Assembly (NCBI RefSeq): GCF_001475935.1
Contig: NZ_LDQA01000028.1
Location: forward strand, 186,001 to 250,000
Direction: 5' to 3'
DNA: 64,000 bases
Origin: Aureimonas ureilytica
Lineage (GTDB): Bacteria; Pseudomonadota; Alphaproteobacteria; Rhizobiales; Rhizobiaceae
Shown: positions 47,199-57,597 of the stretch, piece by piece
Numbering within the stretch: the first letter of the stretch is position 1
Layout of the letters: every line of letters starts with the position of its first letter
Notes under the pieces: model-generated
What the model saw: the letters and a program-made list of their open reading frames with translations, nothing else
Told to the model about the DNA's origin: nothing
The model's database searches: none
Position numbers and translations under genes: made by a program

Positions 47199-49400
47199 AT
47201 GCCGACCCGTCTTGCCATCTCGTTGGCGCTTCTCGCCTCGACGGCGCTGCCCGCTCTCGCCGAGCCCGTCTTCAACCGCGTCGCCGCCTTTCCGGTCGCC
47301 GCCAACCTGCCGAAGGAAACGGCGGGCGAGCTCCCGACATCGGCCGAGATCGTCACCGCCTCCGAAGACGGCATGACCCTCGTCTATTCCGACAGCCCGC
47401 ATGGCGGCATCGGCTTCATCGACATCACGGACGCCCATGCGCCCAAACCCGCCGGCTATCTCAAGCTCGACGGCGAGCCGACCTCGGTGGCGGTCGCGCG
47501 CGGCAACGTTCTGGTGGCGCTCAACACCTCGGAGAGCAAGGCCAATCCGAGCGGGCGTCTCGTCGCGGTCGATCTGGCCGGCCATGCGATCGGCGCGGCT
47601 TGCGATCTCGGCGGCCAGCCCGACAGCGTCGCCGTGTCGCCCGACCGCAGCTTCGCGGCCGTCGCGATCGAGAACGAGCGGGACGAGAAGCTCAATGACG
47701 GCACCCTGCCCCAGATGCCGGCCGGATACCTCGCACTCGTGCCGCTGAAGGACGGCACGCCGGACTGCGCCAACCTGCGGCGCGTCGACATGACGGGCCT
47801 GGCCGCCATCGCGCCCGAAGACCCCGAGCCCGAATTCGTCGACATCAACGACCAGAACGAAGTCGTCGTCTCGCTTCAGGAAAACAACCACATCGTCATC
47901 GTGGACGGGGCGAGCGGCAAGATCAAAGGCCATTTCCCGGCCGGCAGCGTGGCGCTGGAAGGCGTCGATGCCGAGAAGGACGGCAAGCTCGACTTCACGG
48001 GCAAGATCGAGGCGCGCCCGCGCGAGCCCGACGCCGTGAAATGGCTGAAGGACGGGCGGATTGCCGCCGCCGACGAGGGCGACTGGAAGGGCGGCACGCG
48101 CGGCTTCACCATCTTCAACCATGACGGCAGCGTGTCCTACGAGTCGGGCGCGACGCTGGAGCGCGAGGTCGCGCGCATGGGCCACTTCCCCGAAAAGCGC
48201 GCCGACAAGAAGGGCATCGAGCCCGAAGGTCTCGCCAAGGGCACGTTCGGCGGGCAGGACTATCTCTTCGTTCTGGCCGAGCGCGGTTCGGTGGTCGCCG
48301 TCTATCGCGACACCGGCGCCGCGCCGGAACTGATGCAGATCCTGCCGTCCGGCATCTCGCCCGAAGGCGCGGTGACGATCCCCTCCCGCAACCTTCTCGT
48401 CACCGCCAACGAGGCCGATCTCGGCAAGGACGGCGGCGCGCGCTCGCATGTCATGATCTACGAGCGGGCAGAAGGCGAGAAGGCCTATCCGACCATCGTC
48501 TCGATCGACGACAAGGCCGGCAACCCGATCGGCTTCGGCGCGCTTTCGGCGCTCGCCGCGATCGAGGGCAAGCCGAACCAGTTCTGGTCGGTCAGCGATA
48601 GCGTCTACGGCAAGATGCCGCGCATCTACACGATCGACGCCGCGACCAAGCCCGCGCGCATCGTCTCGGCCCTGAACGTGACGCGGGACGGCAAGCCCGC
48701 CGCCAAGCTCGACCTGGAAAGCCTGACGCCGGACGGCAAGGGCGGCTTCTGGCTCGGCAGCGAAGGCAACCCGGAAAAGGAGGTGCCGCACCTTCTTCTC
48801 CACGTGGACGGCAAGGGCGCCATCCTCGAAGAGATCGCCTTCCCGGAAAAGCTTCTGGAGTCGCAGACGCGCTTCGGCGCGGAGGGTGTGGCGCTCGCCA
48901 ACGGCAAGGTCTGAGTCGCCATCCAGCGCCCCTGGAAGGACGATCCCAAGAACGAGACCAAGCTTCTTGCCTATGACCCGGCGACCAAGGAGTGGGGCGC
49001 GGTGCTCTATCCCCTCGACAAGCCGGCCGATGGCGCCTGGAACGGCCTGTCGGAGATGACCGTCCACGGCGACCATGCCTATTTCATCGAGCGCGACAAC
49101 CAGATCGGCGACAAGGCCAAGCTCAAGGCCGTGACGCGCGTTCCCCTGTCGGAACTGAAGCCCGCCCCGCTCGGCGACAAGCTGCCCGTCGTGAGCAAGG
49201 AGACCGTGCGCGATCTCGTGCCCATCCTCGCCGAGGCGACCCATGGCTATGTCGTGGACAAGGTCGAGGGTCTGGCCATCGACGCCCAAGGCGAGATGAC
49301 CATCGTCACCGACAATGACGGCGTGGACGAGTCCTCGGGCGAGACGCTGTTTCTCAAGATCGGCAATGTCAACGACAAGGCCGCCTCGCTCAAGAAGTGA
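47199..49400 (+). pseudogene. Phytase/esterase-like secreted protein interrupted by one in-frame TGA
   Basis: ATG 47199 opens a signal peptide (RLAISLALLASTALPALAEP) and a large propeller-like protein of the esterase-like-activity-of-phytase family. The frame reads through 571 codons, meets TGA at 48912-48914, then continues in the same frame to 49400 for another 161 residues, with family-like motifs on both sides (KGGFWLGSEGNPEKEVPHLL before; DKVEGLAIDAQGEM and VTDNDGVDESSGETLFL after). The stop follows GKV and precedes VAIQRPW, where Trp (TGG) is usual. It is a point nonsense mutation, a sequencing error, or readthrough; the whole would be 733 residues. A terminator follows. Confidence 0.82.
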
Positions 49401-49423
49401 GGTCGAGGCCCGCGAGGCAAAGG

Positions 49424-49450
49424 GGCCGGCAGATCACCCGCCGGCCTTTT
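49424..49450 (+). terminator. Rho-independent terminator after the phytase-like gene
   Basis: GGCCGGC/GCCGGCC stem followed by TTTT, 24 bp past the final stop. Confidence 0.85.
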
Positions 49451-49460
49451 CGTGGGGCGC

Positions 49461-50264
49461 TCAAACGCCGCTGAGCAAGATCACGGTCGGCGCCTTCGGC
49501 AGGGTGCGGGCGGAAAGCGTCAGCGAATCCTCGGCCCGCCGATCCACGACGAAATCCGGGATCTGCTCCAGAAAGCGCTCGATCGGCGTCCGGAAGCGGT
49601 GCATCGGCAGCACGACAGACGAATGGAGCCGCGCGGCGATCTCTCCCATGCCCTTCTGACTCATGGTCCAGGACCCGTCCACCGGCACCATCAACACGTC
49701 GAGCCGGCCGATCGCGGCATAATCGTCTTCGGTCAGCTGATGGTGGAGATGTCCGAGATGGCCGATGCACAGGCCCGCCACCTCGAAGATGAAGATGGAA
49801 TTGCCGTCCGCCTCGAACGTGCCGAAGCGGTTGATGTCGGTCGGCACGTTGCGGATCAGGACATCCCCCACCGTGACATTGTGCTGGGCCGGCCCGCCGG
49901 CCGGGTTCCAGCCGCGCAGCACGGTCGCGATGCCGGGGTCGGGAAACTCGGTGTAGTGGGTCGAATGCGCCTTGTTCATCGTCACGACGTCGGGCACGCG
50001 GCCCTCGCCGGCAAAGCCGGCATAGTCGGTGGCGACGCGTATCCCCTCCCCGCTCTCGATCAGATAGGTCGCGTGGTGGACATAGGTGATGCGCACCTCG
50101 CCCCGCTCGCGCGCGGCCAGGCGATAAGGCGCGTCCAAGGAGGCGTAACGGACACCGGCGCGCTTGGCGATGGCAAGGCAGGTGCTCGGCGTCTCCTCCC
50201 GGTCTTGAGCCATCGCGCCCGAAGGCAGCCAGAGAAGGGGCAGAGCCAGAAGAAGCCGTCGCAT
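49461..50264 (-). CDS. Exported MBL-fold metallohydrolase
   Basis: 267 residues. Signal peptide MRRLLLALPLLWLPSGAMAQ. The fold resembles UlaG-like metallo-beta-lactamases: VRITYVHHATYLIESGEGIR, MNKAHSTHYTEFPDPGIATV, IGHLGHLHHQLTEDDYAAIG and VVLPMHRFRTPIERFLEQIP. The usual HxHxDH motif appears altered (KAHSTHYTE), so metal binding may be weaker or different. Substrate unknown. It is convergent with the phytase-like gene. Confidence 0.82.
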   Translation of the reverse strand: MRRLLLALPLLWLPSGAMAQDREETPSTCLAIAKRAGVRYASLDAPYRLAARERGEVRITYVHHATYLIESGEGIRVATDYAGFAGEGRVPDVVTMNKAHSTHYTEFPDPGIATVLRGWNPAGGPAQHNVTVGDVLIRNVPTDINRFGTFEADGNSIFIFEVAGLCIGHLGHLHHQLTEDDYAAIGRLDVLMVPVDGSWTMSQKGMGEIAARLHSSVVLPMHRFRTPIERFLEQIPDFVVDRRAEDSLTLSARTLPKAPTVILLSGV

Positions 50265-50431
50265 CGCGTCACCTTTCGGACGGAGGCATTTGCTTCTGCG
50301 AGCTTATCGCTTGGGATATCCCGGCCAAGTCATATTCCCGCGAGCGGGCCTCTTGCCGAAGCTGGACGATGGCGGCTCGAAAACCTATAGAACCTTCATT
50401 CATCTGAAATCTTGACGAGACAGGTGCCCCG

Positions 50432-51181
50432 ATGGCCGGTCATTCCCAATTCAAGAACATCATGCATCGCAAGGGCCGGCAGGACGCCGTGCGCTCCAAG
50501 ATGTTCTCCAAGCTGGCGCGCGAAATCACGGTGGCGGCCAAGAGCGGCACGCCCGATCCCGACATGAACCCGCGTCTTCGCCTGGCGATCAACAACGCCA
50601 AGGCGCAGTCCATGCCCAAGGACAATATCCAGCGCGCCATCTCCAAGGGCTCGGGCGCCGACACCGAGAACTATGACGAGGTCCGCTACGAGGGCTATGG
50701 CCCGGGCGGCGTCGCCGTCATCGTCGAAGCGCTGACCGACAACCGCAACCGCACCGCCTCCAATGTGCGCTCCTACTTCACCAAGTCGGGCGGTGCGCTC
50801 GGCGAAACCAATTCGGTCTCCTTCCTGTGGGATCGCATCGGCGAGATCGTCTATCCCGCCAAGGTCGGCGATGCCGACAAGGTGATGGAAGCGGCGATCG
50901 AAGCGGGCGCGGACGATGTTCAGTCCGACGAGGACGGCCACCGCATCCTCACCGCCTTCGCCGATCTCGGCGACGTGTCGGCCGCTCTCGAAAAGACGCT
51001 GGGCGAAGCCGAGAGCGTCAAGATCATCTGGCGTCCGCAGACCGGCGTGCCGGTGGACGAGGAAAAGGCGCAGAGCGTCCTGCGCCTCATCAACAATCTC
51101 GAAGACGATGACGACGTGCAGAACGTCTACGCCAATTTCGAAGTGGACGAGGAGGTCATGGCGAAGCTCTCCGCCGCCTGA
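50432..51181 (+). CDS. yebC: YebC/PmpR-family regulatory protein
   Basis: 249 residues with the family start [20 protein letters not shown]. Domain 1 is basic and helical; [20 protein letters not shown] and [20 protein letters not shown] are hallmarks, followed by [20 protein letters not shown]. The family acts as transcriptional regulator and, in recent work, as a ribosome-associated factor easing polyproline translation. Placed just upstream of the ruv genes, as in many proteobacteria, with one serine hydrolase between. Confidence 0.96.
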   Translation: MAGHSQFKNIMHRKGRQDAVRSKMFSKLAREITVAAKSGTPDPDMNPRLRLAINNAKAQSMPKDNIQRAISKGSGADTENYDEVRYEGYGPGGVAVIVEALTDNRNRTASNVRSYFTKSGGALGETNSVSFLWDRIGEIVYPAKVGDADKVMEAAIEAGADDVQSDEDGHRILTAFADLGDVSAALEKTLGEAESVKIIWRPQTGVPVDEEKAQSVLRLINNLEDDDDVQNVYANFEVDEEVMAKLSAA

Positions 51182-51201
51182 CGTCTTCCGCATGCGAGTT
51201 C

Positions 51202-51237
51202 AAAGGCCGCGCCGGCTCCACGCCGCGCGGCCTTTTT
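51202..51237 (+). terminator. Rho-independent terminator of yebC
   Basis: AAAGGCCGCGC ... GCGCGGCCTTTTT stem, 20 bp after the stop. Confidence 0.92.
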
Positions 51238-51243
51238 CGTGGC

Positions 51244-52341
51244 TCAGCTTTTGGGCGGCGTCGGCGTGAGCCGCGCTTGTGCCGCAGGCACGATCGTCTC
51301 CGACACGAGCCGATGAAGATCGGCCACATAGCCCGAGCGCGCCGAGGGCTGGCCTTCGTCCGAGGTGATGGCGACGGTCAATTGAAGGTCGGGGATGACA
51401 TAGATCATCTGCCCGCCATAGCCCCAGCCATAGAAGCCGTCATGACCGGCGAAACGGTCGATGAACCAGCCATAGCCATAGCGCCCGTCATGGAAACGCG
51501 AGGTGGTGCGCGGCGTCCAGCTCTGCTCGATCCACGCCTCCGACAGGACTCGCTCGCCGGACACGTTCACCCCGCCGCGCCGGTAGAGTTCGCCGAAGGC
51601 CAGAAGCGAGCGCGGCGTCATGGCCATCTGGTTGCCGCCGAGATAGATGCCTTGCGGATCGCGCTCCCAATCGCTCACCCGCACGCCCGCCGGCCCCAGC
51701 CAGTCGCGCGACAATTGAAGCGTCGAGCGGCCGGTGGCCTTGGTCAGGATCGCCGAGAGAAGATGGGTGGAGCCGGTGGAATAAAGCATCGGCCCGCCGG
51801 GATCGGTGACGAAGGGTCGGCGCAGCGCGTCGCGAACCCAGTTGCGCGAGGCAATCCAGGCGCCGTAATTCCCGCCCGAAGTGCGCTCCAGCCCGGCCTG
51901 CATCGACAGGAGATGGCCGACCGTGATCTGGTTCAGGCGCGGATCGGGATCGGCGGGAAAGTCGGCCCGCAGAAAATCCGCGATCGGCTGGTCCGTCCCT
52001 TTGATCGCGCCCTTGTCGATGGCGATGCCGACGAGTGCGGCGACGACGGATTTCGACGCCGATTTGATGTTGGTCGCCCGGTCGGTCCGGTTGCCACGAA
52101 AACCCTGATCGACCAGGGTCTCGCCGCCCTGCGCGATCAGCAGCGTTTCGAGCGGCTCGAGCGCCTCGGCCCGTATCCGCACCGCTTCGAAGCTCGGGGC
52201 GGACGGGTCCGGCGGCACAGCGCCTCGCGCATCGGCAGGTACGGCCGAAGGCTCGGAGCCCGGCGGCCTCTCCTGCGCAAGGGCGGGTGAGGAAAGAAGC
52301 CCGCCAGAGAGAGCGAGCGCCAAAGCGATTTTCGAGATCAT
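51244..52341 (-). CDS. Exported serine hydrolase, beta-lactamase class C fold
   Basis: 365 residues from ATG 52341. Signal peptide with [17 protein letters not shown]. The Ser-x-x-Lys motif is [13 protein letters not shown]; the Tyr motif is [14 protein letters not shown]; the third box is likely the [12 protein letters not shown] segment, a His-x-Gly variant. Such periplasmic hydrolases may act on peptidoglycan or D-amino peptides or esters; antibiotic resistance cannot be claimed. It is inserted between yebC and ruvC on the opposite strand. Confidence 0.85.
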   Translation of the reverse strand: MISKIALALALSGGLLSSPALAQERPPGSEPSAVPADARGAVPPDPSAPSFEAVRIRAEALEPLETLLIAQGGETLVDQGFRGNRTDRATNIKSASKSVVAALVGIAIDKGAIKGTDQPIADFLRADFPADPDPRLNQITVGHLLSMQAGLERTSGGNYGAWIASRNWVRDALRRPFVTDPGGPMLYSTGSTHLLSAILTKATGRSTLQLSRDWLGPAGVRVSDWERDPQGIYLGGNQMAMTPRSLLAFGELYRRGGVNVSGERVLSEAWIEQSWTPRTTSRFHDGRYGYGWFIDRFAGHDGFYGWGYGGQMIYVIPDLQLTVAITSDEGQPSARSGYVADLHRLVSETIVPAAQARLTPTPPKS

Positions 52342-52482
52342 GTTCGTCAGATGGAGACGGGTGGACCTGCCCAACAGGGCGCGTCACCGCAACTTGATCC
52401 CGGAGCCGTTCCGCTTCGTTTTCGATCCGTTCACTCTTTGTCTTTAAATCCAGAATCCGTTAAGCAAGGCGGAGACAGGATC

Positions 52483-53001
52483 ATGCTGCAGGAGCGGACC
52501 ATCAGGATCATCGGAATCGATCCCGGCCTTCGCCGCACCGGCTGGGGCGTGGTGGAAACGGTGGGCAACTCGCTGCGCTTCGTGGCGAGCGGCACGGTCA
52601 CGTCGGACGCCAAGATGGACCTCGCTTCCCGCCTGCGGCAGCTCTACGATGGGCTCTCGGCCGTGATCCATCATCACCTGCCGGACGAGGCGGCGGTGGA
52701 GCAGACCTTCGTCAACAAGGATGCGGTCGCGACCCTGAAGCTCGGTCAGGCACGCGGCATCGCCCTGCTCGTTCCCGCGCTCGCCGGCCTGCCTGTCGCC
52801 GAATATGCGCCGAATGCCGTGAAGAAGGCCGTGATCGGCGTCGGCCATGGTGAAAAGGCGCAGATTCATATGATGGTGAAGGTGCTGATGCCTCGCGCTA
52901 CGTTCGACGGCGACGACGCCGCCGACGCGCTCGCCATCGCCATCTGCCACACCCATCATCGCCAGTCGGCGCAAGCGCGCGCGGCCTTCGCGGGCCTGTG
53001 A
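52483..53001 (+). CDS. ruvC: Holliday junction resolvase RuvC
   Basis: 172 residues from ATG 52483 with GGAGACAGG upstream. The RNase-H-like core has the four acidic residues: Asp in [14 protein letters not shown], Glu in [20 protein letters not shown], and the C-terminal pair in [19 protein letters not shown]. It cuts Holliday junctions after RuvAB migration. It is separated from ruvA by a VapBC pair, which is unusual since ruvC-ruvA-ruvB are normally adjacent in Rhizobiales. Confidence 0.97.
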   Translation: MLQERTIRIIGIDPGLRRTGWGVVETVGNSLRFVASGTVTSDAKMDLASRLRQLYDGLSAVIHHHLPDEAAVEQTFVNKDAVATLKLGQARGIALLVPALAGLPVAEYAPNAVKKAVIGVGHGEKAQIHMMVKVLMPRATFDGDDAADALAIAICHTHHRQSAQARAAFAGL

Positions 53002-53032
53002 TGTTCTTGACTTGTTCACTCCGCCATTATAG

Positions 53033-53052
53033 GTAATACCTCAAGGTATTAC
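53033..53052. promoter_or_regulatory. Palindromic operator upstream of vapB
   Basis: GTAATACC-TCAA-GGTATTAC, perfect 8-bp arms (53033-53040, 53045-53052), 17 bp before the vapB start. It is AT-richer than its surroundings and fits VapBC autoregulation. Confidence 0.8.
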
Positions 53053-53069
53053 TCGACGGAGAGTCGATC

Positions 53070-53339
53070 ATGCGCGTGACGGAAAAGGGGCAAGTGACGA
53101 TCCCCAAGCCGATCCGGGACAAGCTCAGCATCGGTCCTGGGAGCGAAGTCGCTTTCGTGGATCGCGGTGACTTCGTCGAGCTTGTGCGAGGTGAAGCTGT
53201 TCACGACTCGCAAGGCCGTCGGGAAGAAATCAGCAAGGCGATAGCCGCCATGCGTGGATCGCGCGATTTCGATGGGCTGACGACGGATGAGTACATGGAC
53301 ACAATCCGGGGACCGCGTGACGATCTCGACCCTCGTTGA
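53070..53339 (+). CDS. vapB: VapB-type antitoxin (AbrB/SpoVT swapped-hairpin)
   Basis: 89 residues. The N-terminal 45 residues are a swapped-hairpin AbrB domain: RVTEKGQVTIPKPIRDKLSI then GSEVAFVDRGDFVELVRGE. The C-terminal part is acidic and helical (REEISKAIAAMRGSRDFDGL), suited to wrap the toxin. It should neutralise VapC and repress at the palindrome 53033-53052. The toxin's GTG start lies inside its last codons, giving a 23-bp overlap. Confidence 0.9.
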   Translation: MRVTEKGQVTIPKPIRDKLSIGPGSEVAFVDRGDFVELVRGEAVHDSQGRREEISKAIAAMRGSRDFDGLTTDEYMDTIRGPRDDLDPR

Positions 53340-53742
53340 TTCCAACATCCTGATCGACATTCTCAATCCGCGCTCCCGGCCGGAGCATCAGGACTGGTCG
53401 GCCACGTATCTGCACGACGCGGCGCTGCGCGGCCCTCTCTACATGAGTGCCGTTGCTTGGGCGGAAATCTCGCAGCCATATCAGGACGAACAGATGCTCG
53501 TGACCATTCTGCGTCCCTTCGGCTTCGTCTATGAGCCCTTCCCGTTCGAAGCCGCCTATCCCGCAGGGCAGGCTCAAACGCTTTACCGCCGACGCGGCGG
53601 ACGACGCGACCGCACCCTGCCCGACTTCCTGATCGGCGCTCATGCCCAAACCGCCGGTCATCGCCTCCTGACGCGCGATGCCAGCCGCTACCGCGCCTAT
53701 TTTCCCGACCTCACCATCATCTGCCCGGAGACGCATCCTTGA
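53317..53742 (+). CDS. vapC: VapC-type PIN-domain ribonuclease toxin
   Basis: 141 residues from GTG 53317. PIN-domain acidic residues are all present: Asp in [16 protein letters not shown], Glu in [13 protein letters not shown], Asp in [17 protein letters not shown] and Asp in [14 protein letters not shown]. VapC toxins cleave tRNA or rRNA when freed from VapB. The toxin's stop TGA (53740-53742) overlaps the TTG start of ruvA, tying ruvA translation to it. Confidence 0.92.
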   Translation: MTISTLVDSNILIDILNPRSRPEHQDWSATYLHDAALRGPLYMSAVAWAEISQPYQDEQMLVTILRPFGFVYEPFPFEAAYPAGQAQTLYRRRGGRRDRTLPDFLIGAHAQTAGHRLLTRDASRYRAYFPDLTIICPETHP

Positions 53743-54359
53743 TCGGCAAGCTCAAAGGCACCGTGGACGAAGCGGATGAGGAAAGCGTGACGGTGGACGT
53801 GCACGGTGTCGGTTATGTGGCGTTTTGCGGCGCGCGCACGCTGGCGCAACTGCCTGGGCGCGGCGAGGCGGCCGAACTCTTCATTGAAACCTATGTGCGC
53901 GAGGACATGATCCGCCTCTATGGTTTCGCCACCAAGGCCGAACGCGAATGGTTCCGCCTGCTCCAGAGCGTGCAGGGTGTCGGCGCCAAGGTGGCGCTGG
54001 CGGTCGTCGGCACGCTGACGCCGGGCGACCTCGCCAATGCCGTCGCCTTGCAGGACCGCGCGACCGTCTCGCGCGCGCCGGGCGTCGGGCCGAAGGTCGC
54101 CGCGCGCATCGTCGCCGAACTCAAGGACAAGGTGCCGGCCTTTTCGGGCGCGGCGGGTGAGGAGTCGCTCGGCCTCAAGCGCGAGATCGGCGAGGGTGTC
54201 GCGCCCGCCCCCGTGGCGGATGCGGTGTCGGCGCTGGTCAATCTCGGCTATTCGCGCGAGCAGGCGGCGAGCGCCATCGCGACGGCCCTCAGGGAAGCCG
54301 GCGAGGGCGCAGCCTCCACCTCCCTGATCCGGCTCGGCCTGAAGGCGCTCAGCCGCTAG
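53739..54359 (+). CDS. ruvA: Holliday junction DNA helicase subunit RuvA
   Basis: 206 residues starting at TTG 53739 ([20 protein letters not shown]); CGGAG lies eight bases before. An N-terminal OB fold is followed by helix-hairpin-helix motifs ([40 protein letters not shown]) and a C-terminal UBA-like domain ([20 protein letters not shown]) that binds RuvB. It recognises the four-way junction. The start codon overlaps the vapC stop, so its expression may depend on the toxin-antitoxin transcript. Confidence 0.97.
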   Translation: MIGKLKGTVDEADEESVTVDVHGVGYVAFCGARTLAQLPGRGEAAELFIETYVREDMIRLYGFATKAEREWFRLLQSVQGVGAKVALAVVGTLTPGDLANAVALQDRATVSRAPGVGPKVAARIVAELKDKVPAFSGAAGEESLGLKREIGEGVAPAPVADAVSALVNLGYSREQAASAIATALREAGEGAASTSLIRLGLKALSR

Positions 54360-54496
54360 GGCGCCGGTTGACCGGAGCGATCCGGGGCCTTTGATTTTAC
54401 CGCATGATCCGATGGCGGGGTCCTACCGCCCGCCCGGACATGCCCTCATCGCAAGCCCGCCCTACCCTTCAGGCCGAGGCGGAACGGACCCGACCC

Positions 54497-55540
54497 ATGA
54501 GCGACAACCGCCTGATCACTCCCGAAAAGCGCGGCGAAGACGTCGATAGCACGCTGCGGCCGCAGCGGCTGGACGATTTCGTCGGGCAGGCGGCGGCGCG
54601 CGCCAACCTGAAGATCTTCATCGAAGCGGCCAAGACGCGCGGCGAGGCGCTCGATCACGTGCTCTTCGTCGGCCCGCCGGGCCTGGGCAAGACGACGCTG
54701 GCGCAGATCATGGCCAAGGAACTCGGCGTCAATTTTCGCTCAACCTCCGGCCCGGTCATCGCCAAGGCGGGCGACCTCGCCGCGCTTCTGACCAATCTCG
54801 AAGAGCGAGACGTTCTCTTCATCGACGAGATTCACCGGCTGAGTCCGGCCGTGGAAGAAATCCTTTATCCCGCCATGGAGGATTTCCAGCTCGATCTCAT
54901 TATCGGTGAAGGGCCGGCGGCACGCTCGGTGAAGATCGATCTGTCGAAATTCACGCTGGTGGCGGCGACGACGCGTCTCGGCCTTCTGACCACGCCCTTA
55001 CGCGATCGCTTCGGCATTCCCGTCCGCCTGAACTTCTACACGGTGGACGAGCTCGAACATATCGTGAAGCGCGGCGCGCGGCTGATGAGCCTTCCCATGA
55101 GCGAGGACGGCGCGCGGGAGATCGCGCGGCGCGCGCGCGGAACGCCCCGCATCGCCGGCCGTCTGCTGCGCCGCGTGCGCGATTTCGCAACCATGGCCGG
55201 CGCCGAGATCGTGGACCGGCGCACCGCCGACGAGGCGCTCACGCGGCTGGACGTGGATTCGCTCGGGCTCGACCAGCTCGACCGGCGCTATCTCGACCTG
55301 ATCGCCCTGAATTTCGGCGGCGGCCCGGTCGGCATCGAGACCATCGCTGCTGCCCTGTCGGAACCGCGCGACGCGATCGAGGACATCGTGGAGCCCTATC
55401 TTCTTCAACAGGGCTTCATCCAGCGCACCCCGCGCGGACGCCTCCTGACCCAGCACGCTTTCCGGCATCTCGGGCTGGCGGTCCCGGCGACCTATCAGGG
55501 CGTGCAGTCGAGTCTGTTCGAAAGCGGCGACGAAGACTGA
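54497..55540 (+). CDS. ruvB: Holliday junction DNA helicase motor RuvB
   Basis: 347 residues from ATG 54497. AAA+ motifs: Walker [21 protein letters not shown], Walker [21 protein letters not shown], sensor [20 protein letters not shown], and the arginine-finger region; the C-terminal winged helix ends [12 protein letters not shown]. It drives branch migration with RuvA. It follows ruvA by 137 bp; RecQ, also in the window, works in a related pathway. Confidence 0.98.
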   Translation: MSDNRLITPEKRGEDVDSTLRPQRLDDFVGQAAARANLKIFIEAAKTRGEALDHVLFVGPPGLGKTTLAQIMAKELGVNFRSTSGPVIAKAGDLAALLTNLEERDVLFIDEIHRLSPAVEEILYPAMEDFQLDLIIGEGPAARSVKIDLSKFTLVAATTRLGLLTTPLRDRFGIPVRLNFYTVDELEHIVKRGARLMSLPMSEDGAREIARRARGTPRIAGRLLRRVRDFATMAGAEIVDRRTADEALTRLDVDSLGLDQLDRRYLDLIALNFGGGPVGIETIAAALSEPRDAIEDIVEPYLLQQGFIQRTPRGRLLTQHAFRHLGLAVPATYQGVQSSLFESGDED

Positions 55541-55656
55541 GACGGGCAAGGCGTCAACGCGGAGCCGGGTTCGCTCGACGGGACGCGGAGGCCAGTGCCC
55601 GAGAAACAGCGGCGGATTCGTACAGCCCAGCAGGGCAGTTTGAGGTCGCCTGCCCG
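55541..55656. other. Short intergenic stretch after ruvB
   Basis: Nothing recognisable. If the small frame at 55657-55887 is not real, the gene-free gap extends from 55541 to 55998. Confidence 0.4.
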
Positions 55657-55887
55657 TCACCCTTCGGTTTCGCGGGCGTTGGGATCATCGTCCCGCTCTT
55701 CGCGGTCCCGCTCGAACAAAGCCGCTCCCGGCTCGCGGTCCACATCGTCATCGAGTTGCACGACGGCGGACGGGCGGAGCTTGGCGCCGGGATGGAGATG
55801 CAGATGCAGCGCGCCGGGGGTCGAGGTCGCGAACCCGACCCCAGCCAGCAACAGACCCACGACATGATGACGACGTTTGAATGGCAT
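55657..55887 (-). CDS. Possible small exported protein
   Basis: 76 residues from ATG 55887, with a G-rich stretch a few bases upstream as possible ribosome-binding site. A basic lead and hydrophobic core (RRHHVVGLLLAGVGFATSTP) look like a signal peptide; the rest is acidic, with LQLDDDVD-like and EERDDDPN-like stretches. No family known. It overlaps no other gene, but codon bias alone cannot confirm it. Confidence 0.4.
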   Translation of the reverse strand: MPFKRRHHVVGLLLAGVGFATSTPGALHLHLHPGAKLRPSAVVQLDDDVDREPGAALFERDREERDDDPNARETEG

Positions 55888-55998
55888 AGACCCCCGGCCA
55901 CAAAACGTACGGGCGCTGCCGCGCCTCTGTCCCGCATTGCACAAGACACGGCGTTCGGGGCGCCAATAGGGCGCTCCCGCCCAAGGGCTGCCGCTTGG

Positions 55999-56820
55999 CT
56001 ACCAGAAGCTGGGGACGACCTCTTCGAGCCTCGGCCCGATCCGCACGGCCGAAACCTTTTCGGCAAGCCCCGTGCGGTCGGAAATCTCCACCGCGAGGCC
56101 GCAGATCGTCGCCGGGCCGCTCGCCGCCTCGAAGCGCCCGCGCGGAATGCGCGTCAGAAAGCGGTTCAGCGGCTCTTCCTTTTCCATGCCGAGCGACGAA
56201 TCATAGTCACCGCACATGCCGGCATCCGATTGATAGGCCGTGCCGTTGACGAGGATCTGGTGATCGCCCGTCGGGACATGCGTATGCGTGCCCACCACGA
56301 CCGACACGCGCCCGTCGAGATAATGGCCCATGGCGAGCTTTTCGCTCGTCGCCTCGGCGTGCATGTCGATGATGATGGCGTCGGCTTGCTCGCCGAGCGG
56401 ACAGGCCGAGACGATCTCGCCCGCCGCGCGGAACGGGTCGTCCAGTTCGGGGTGCATGAAGGCGCGGCCCATGAGATTGGCGACGAGCACGCGAGCGCCG
56501 TTGCGCGCCTCATAAAAGCCCGAGCCCTTGCCGGGTGTGCCGGGCGGATAATTGGCCGGGCGCAGGAAACGGTCCTGCCGCGCGGCGAAGACCAGGGCCT
56601 CGCGCTGGTCGAAGACATGGTTGCCGGTCGTCATGACATCGGCGCCCGCGCTGATCGTGTCCTCGAAAATATCTTCCGTGACGCCGAAGCCGCCGGCTGC
56701 ATTCTCGCCGTTCACGACCGTGAAATCGAGCTTCCAGTCGGCGATCAGCCCCGGAAGCTTTTCGAAAACCGCCATGCGGCCGGTGCGGCCAACCATGTCA
56801 CCCAGAAACAGAAATCTCAT
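55999..56820 (-). CDS. YmdB-type metallophosphoesterase (TIGR00282)
   Basis: 273 residues from ATG 56820. Motifs: FLFLGDMVGRTGRMAVFEKL, VVNGENAAGGFGVTEDIFED, GADVMTTGNHVFDQREALVF, DMHAEATSEKLAMGHYLDGR and GTHTHVPTGDHQIL. Relatives such as YmdB of Bacillus hydrolyse 2',3'-cyclic nucleotides; the role in alphaproteobacteria is unclear. Its start overlaps the end of the glutathione-transferase gene by four bases, so the two are coupled. Confidence 0.9.
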   Translation of the reverse strand: MRFLFLGDMVGRTGRMAVFEKLPGLIADWKLDFTVVNGENAAGGFGVTEDIFEDTISAGADVMTTGNHVFDQREALVFAARQDRFLRPANYPPGTPGKGSGFYEARNGARVLVANLMGRAFMHPELDDPFRAAGEIVSACPLGEQADAIIIDMHAEATSEKLAMGHYLDGRVSVVVGTHTHVPTGDHQILVNGTAYQSDAGMCGDYDSSLGMEKEEPLNRFLTRIPRGRFEAASGPATICGLAVEISDRTGLAEKVSAVRIGPRLEEVVPSFW

Positions 56821-57464
56821 GCGTTGGACGCCCTTTCGGCGGCAGCGAGCTTGGCATCCTGCAATCGGGCGAGAGCCGCCTTCACGGCCGGCCGCGCACC
56901 GACGCGCTCGACCCAAGCGGCGAGCGCGGGAAAGCGCGAAGCGGCGTCGAGGTCGCGCAGGCCCGAGCGGGCCCAGCTCCAGTTCATCATGTCGGCGATG
57001 GAATAGTCTCCGGCGAGATAGTCGGCCTGCGACAATCTCGCATCGAGAACACCCAGCAGCCGCTCGCTTTCGCGCTCGAAGCGGCGGATCGCGAAATCGC
57101 TGCGCTCCTCGGCATTCTTGAAATAATGGATCTGCCCGATCATCGGGCCTGTGCCGCCGGCCTGAAAGAAGGTCCAGGCGAAGGCTTCCGATCGTGCGGG
57201 GCCGGACGCGGCCAAAAATCGGCCGGTCTTTTCGGCAAGATGCACGAGGATCGCGCCGGACTCGAAGACCCGGTGCCCCTCTCCCGCCTCGCGATCCACG
57301 ATGGCGGGAATGCGCCCGTTCGGATTGATCGCAAGAAAGCCGGATTCTTTTTGTTGTCCGGTCGAAATATCGACGAGGCGCAGGTCGTAGTCGAGCCCGC
57401 ACTCCTCCAGCATGATCGCAGGCTTTTCGCCGTTCGGCGTGGTCCAGGTGTACAGCTCGATCAT
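56817..57464 (-). CDS. Glutathione S-transferase family protein
   Basis: 215 residues from ATG 57464. The N-terminal thioredoxin-like domain has LYTWTTPNGEKPAIMLEECG, the cis-Pro in NPNGRIPAIVD and the Glu-Ser of VFESGAILVHLAEKTGRFL. The C-terminal helical domain includes YLAGDYSIADMMNWSWARSG. The Thr-Pro-Asn-Gly-Glu-Lys pattern is that of the YfcG/Ure2p-like Nu class. It is upstream of and coupled to the YmdB gene. Confidence 0.92.
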   Translation of the reverse strand: MIELYTWTTPNGEKPAIMLEECGLDYDLRLVDISTGQQKESGFLAINPNGRIPAIVDREAGEGHRVFESGAILVHLAEKTGRFLAASGPARSEAFAWTFFQAGGTGPMIGQIHYFKNAEERSDFAIRRFERESERLLGVLDARLSQADYLAGDYSIADMMNWSWARSGLRDLDAASRFPALAAWVERVGARPAVKAALARLQDAKLAAAERASNA

Positions 57465-57597
57465 GAGCACGCTCCGATTTCCCGATACTCGATCAGCTAG
57501 CGCAGGATCGGGCAAAGGGGGAATGATTTTTGACGAAAACCATCCCGGCGGATTCATCACCGGGGCGACGCCCCTTCGGGCATGAAAGAGAATTTGC

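Noticed and set aside
47121-49289. 722-codon minus-strand frame opposite the phytase-like gene
   Set aside because: Low-complexity antisense composition; the plus-strand frame has signal peptide and family motifs despite the TGA.
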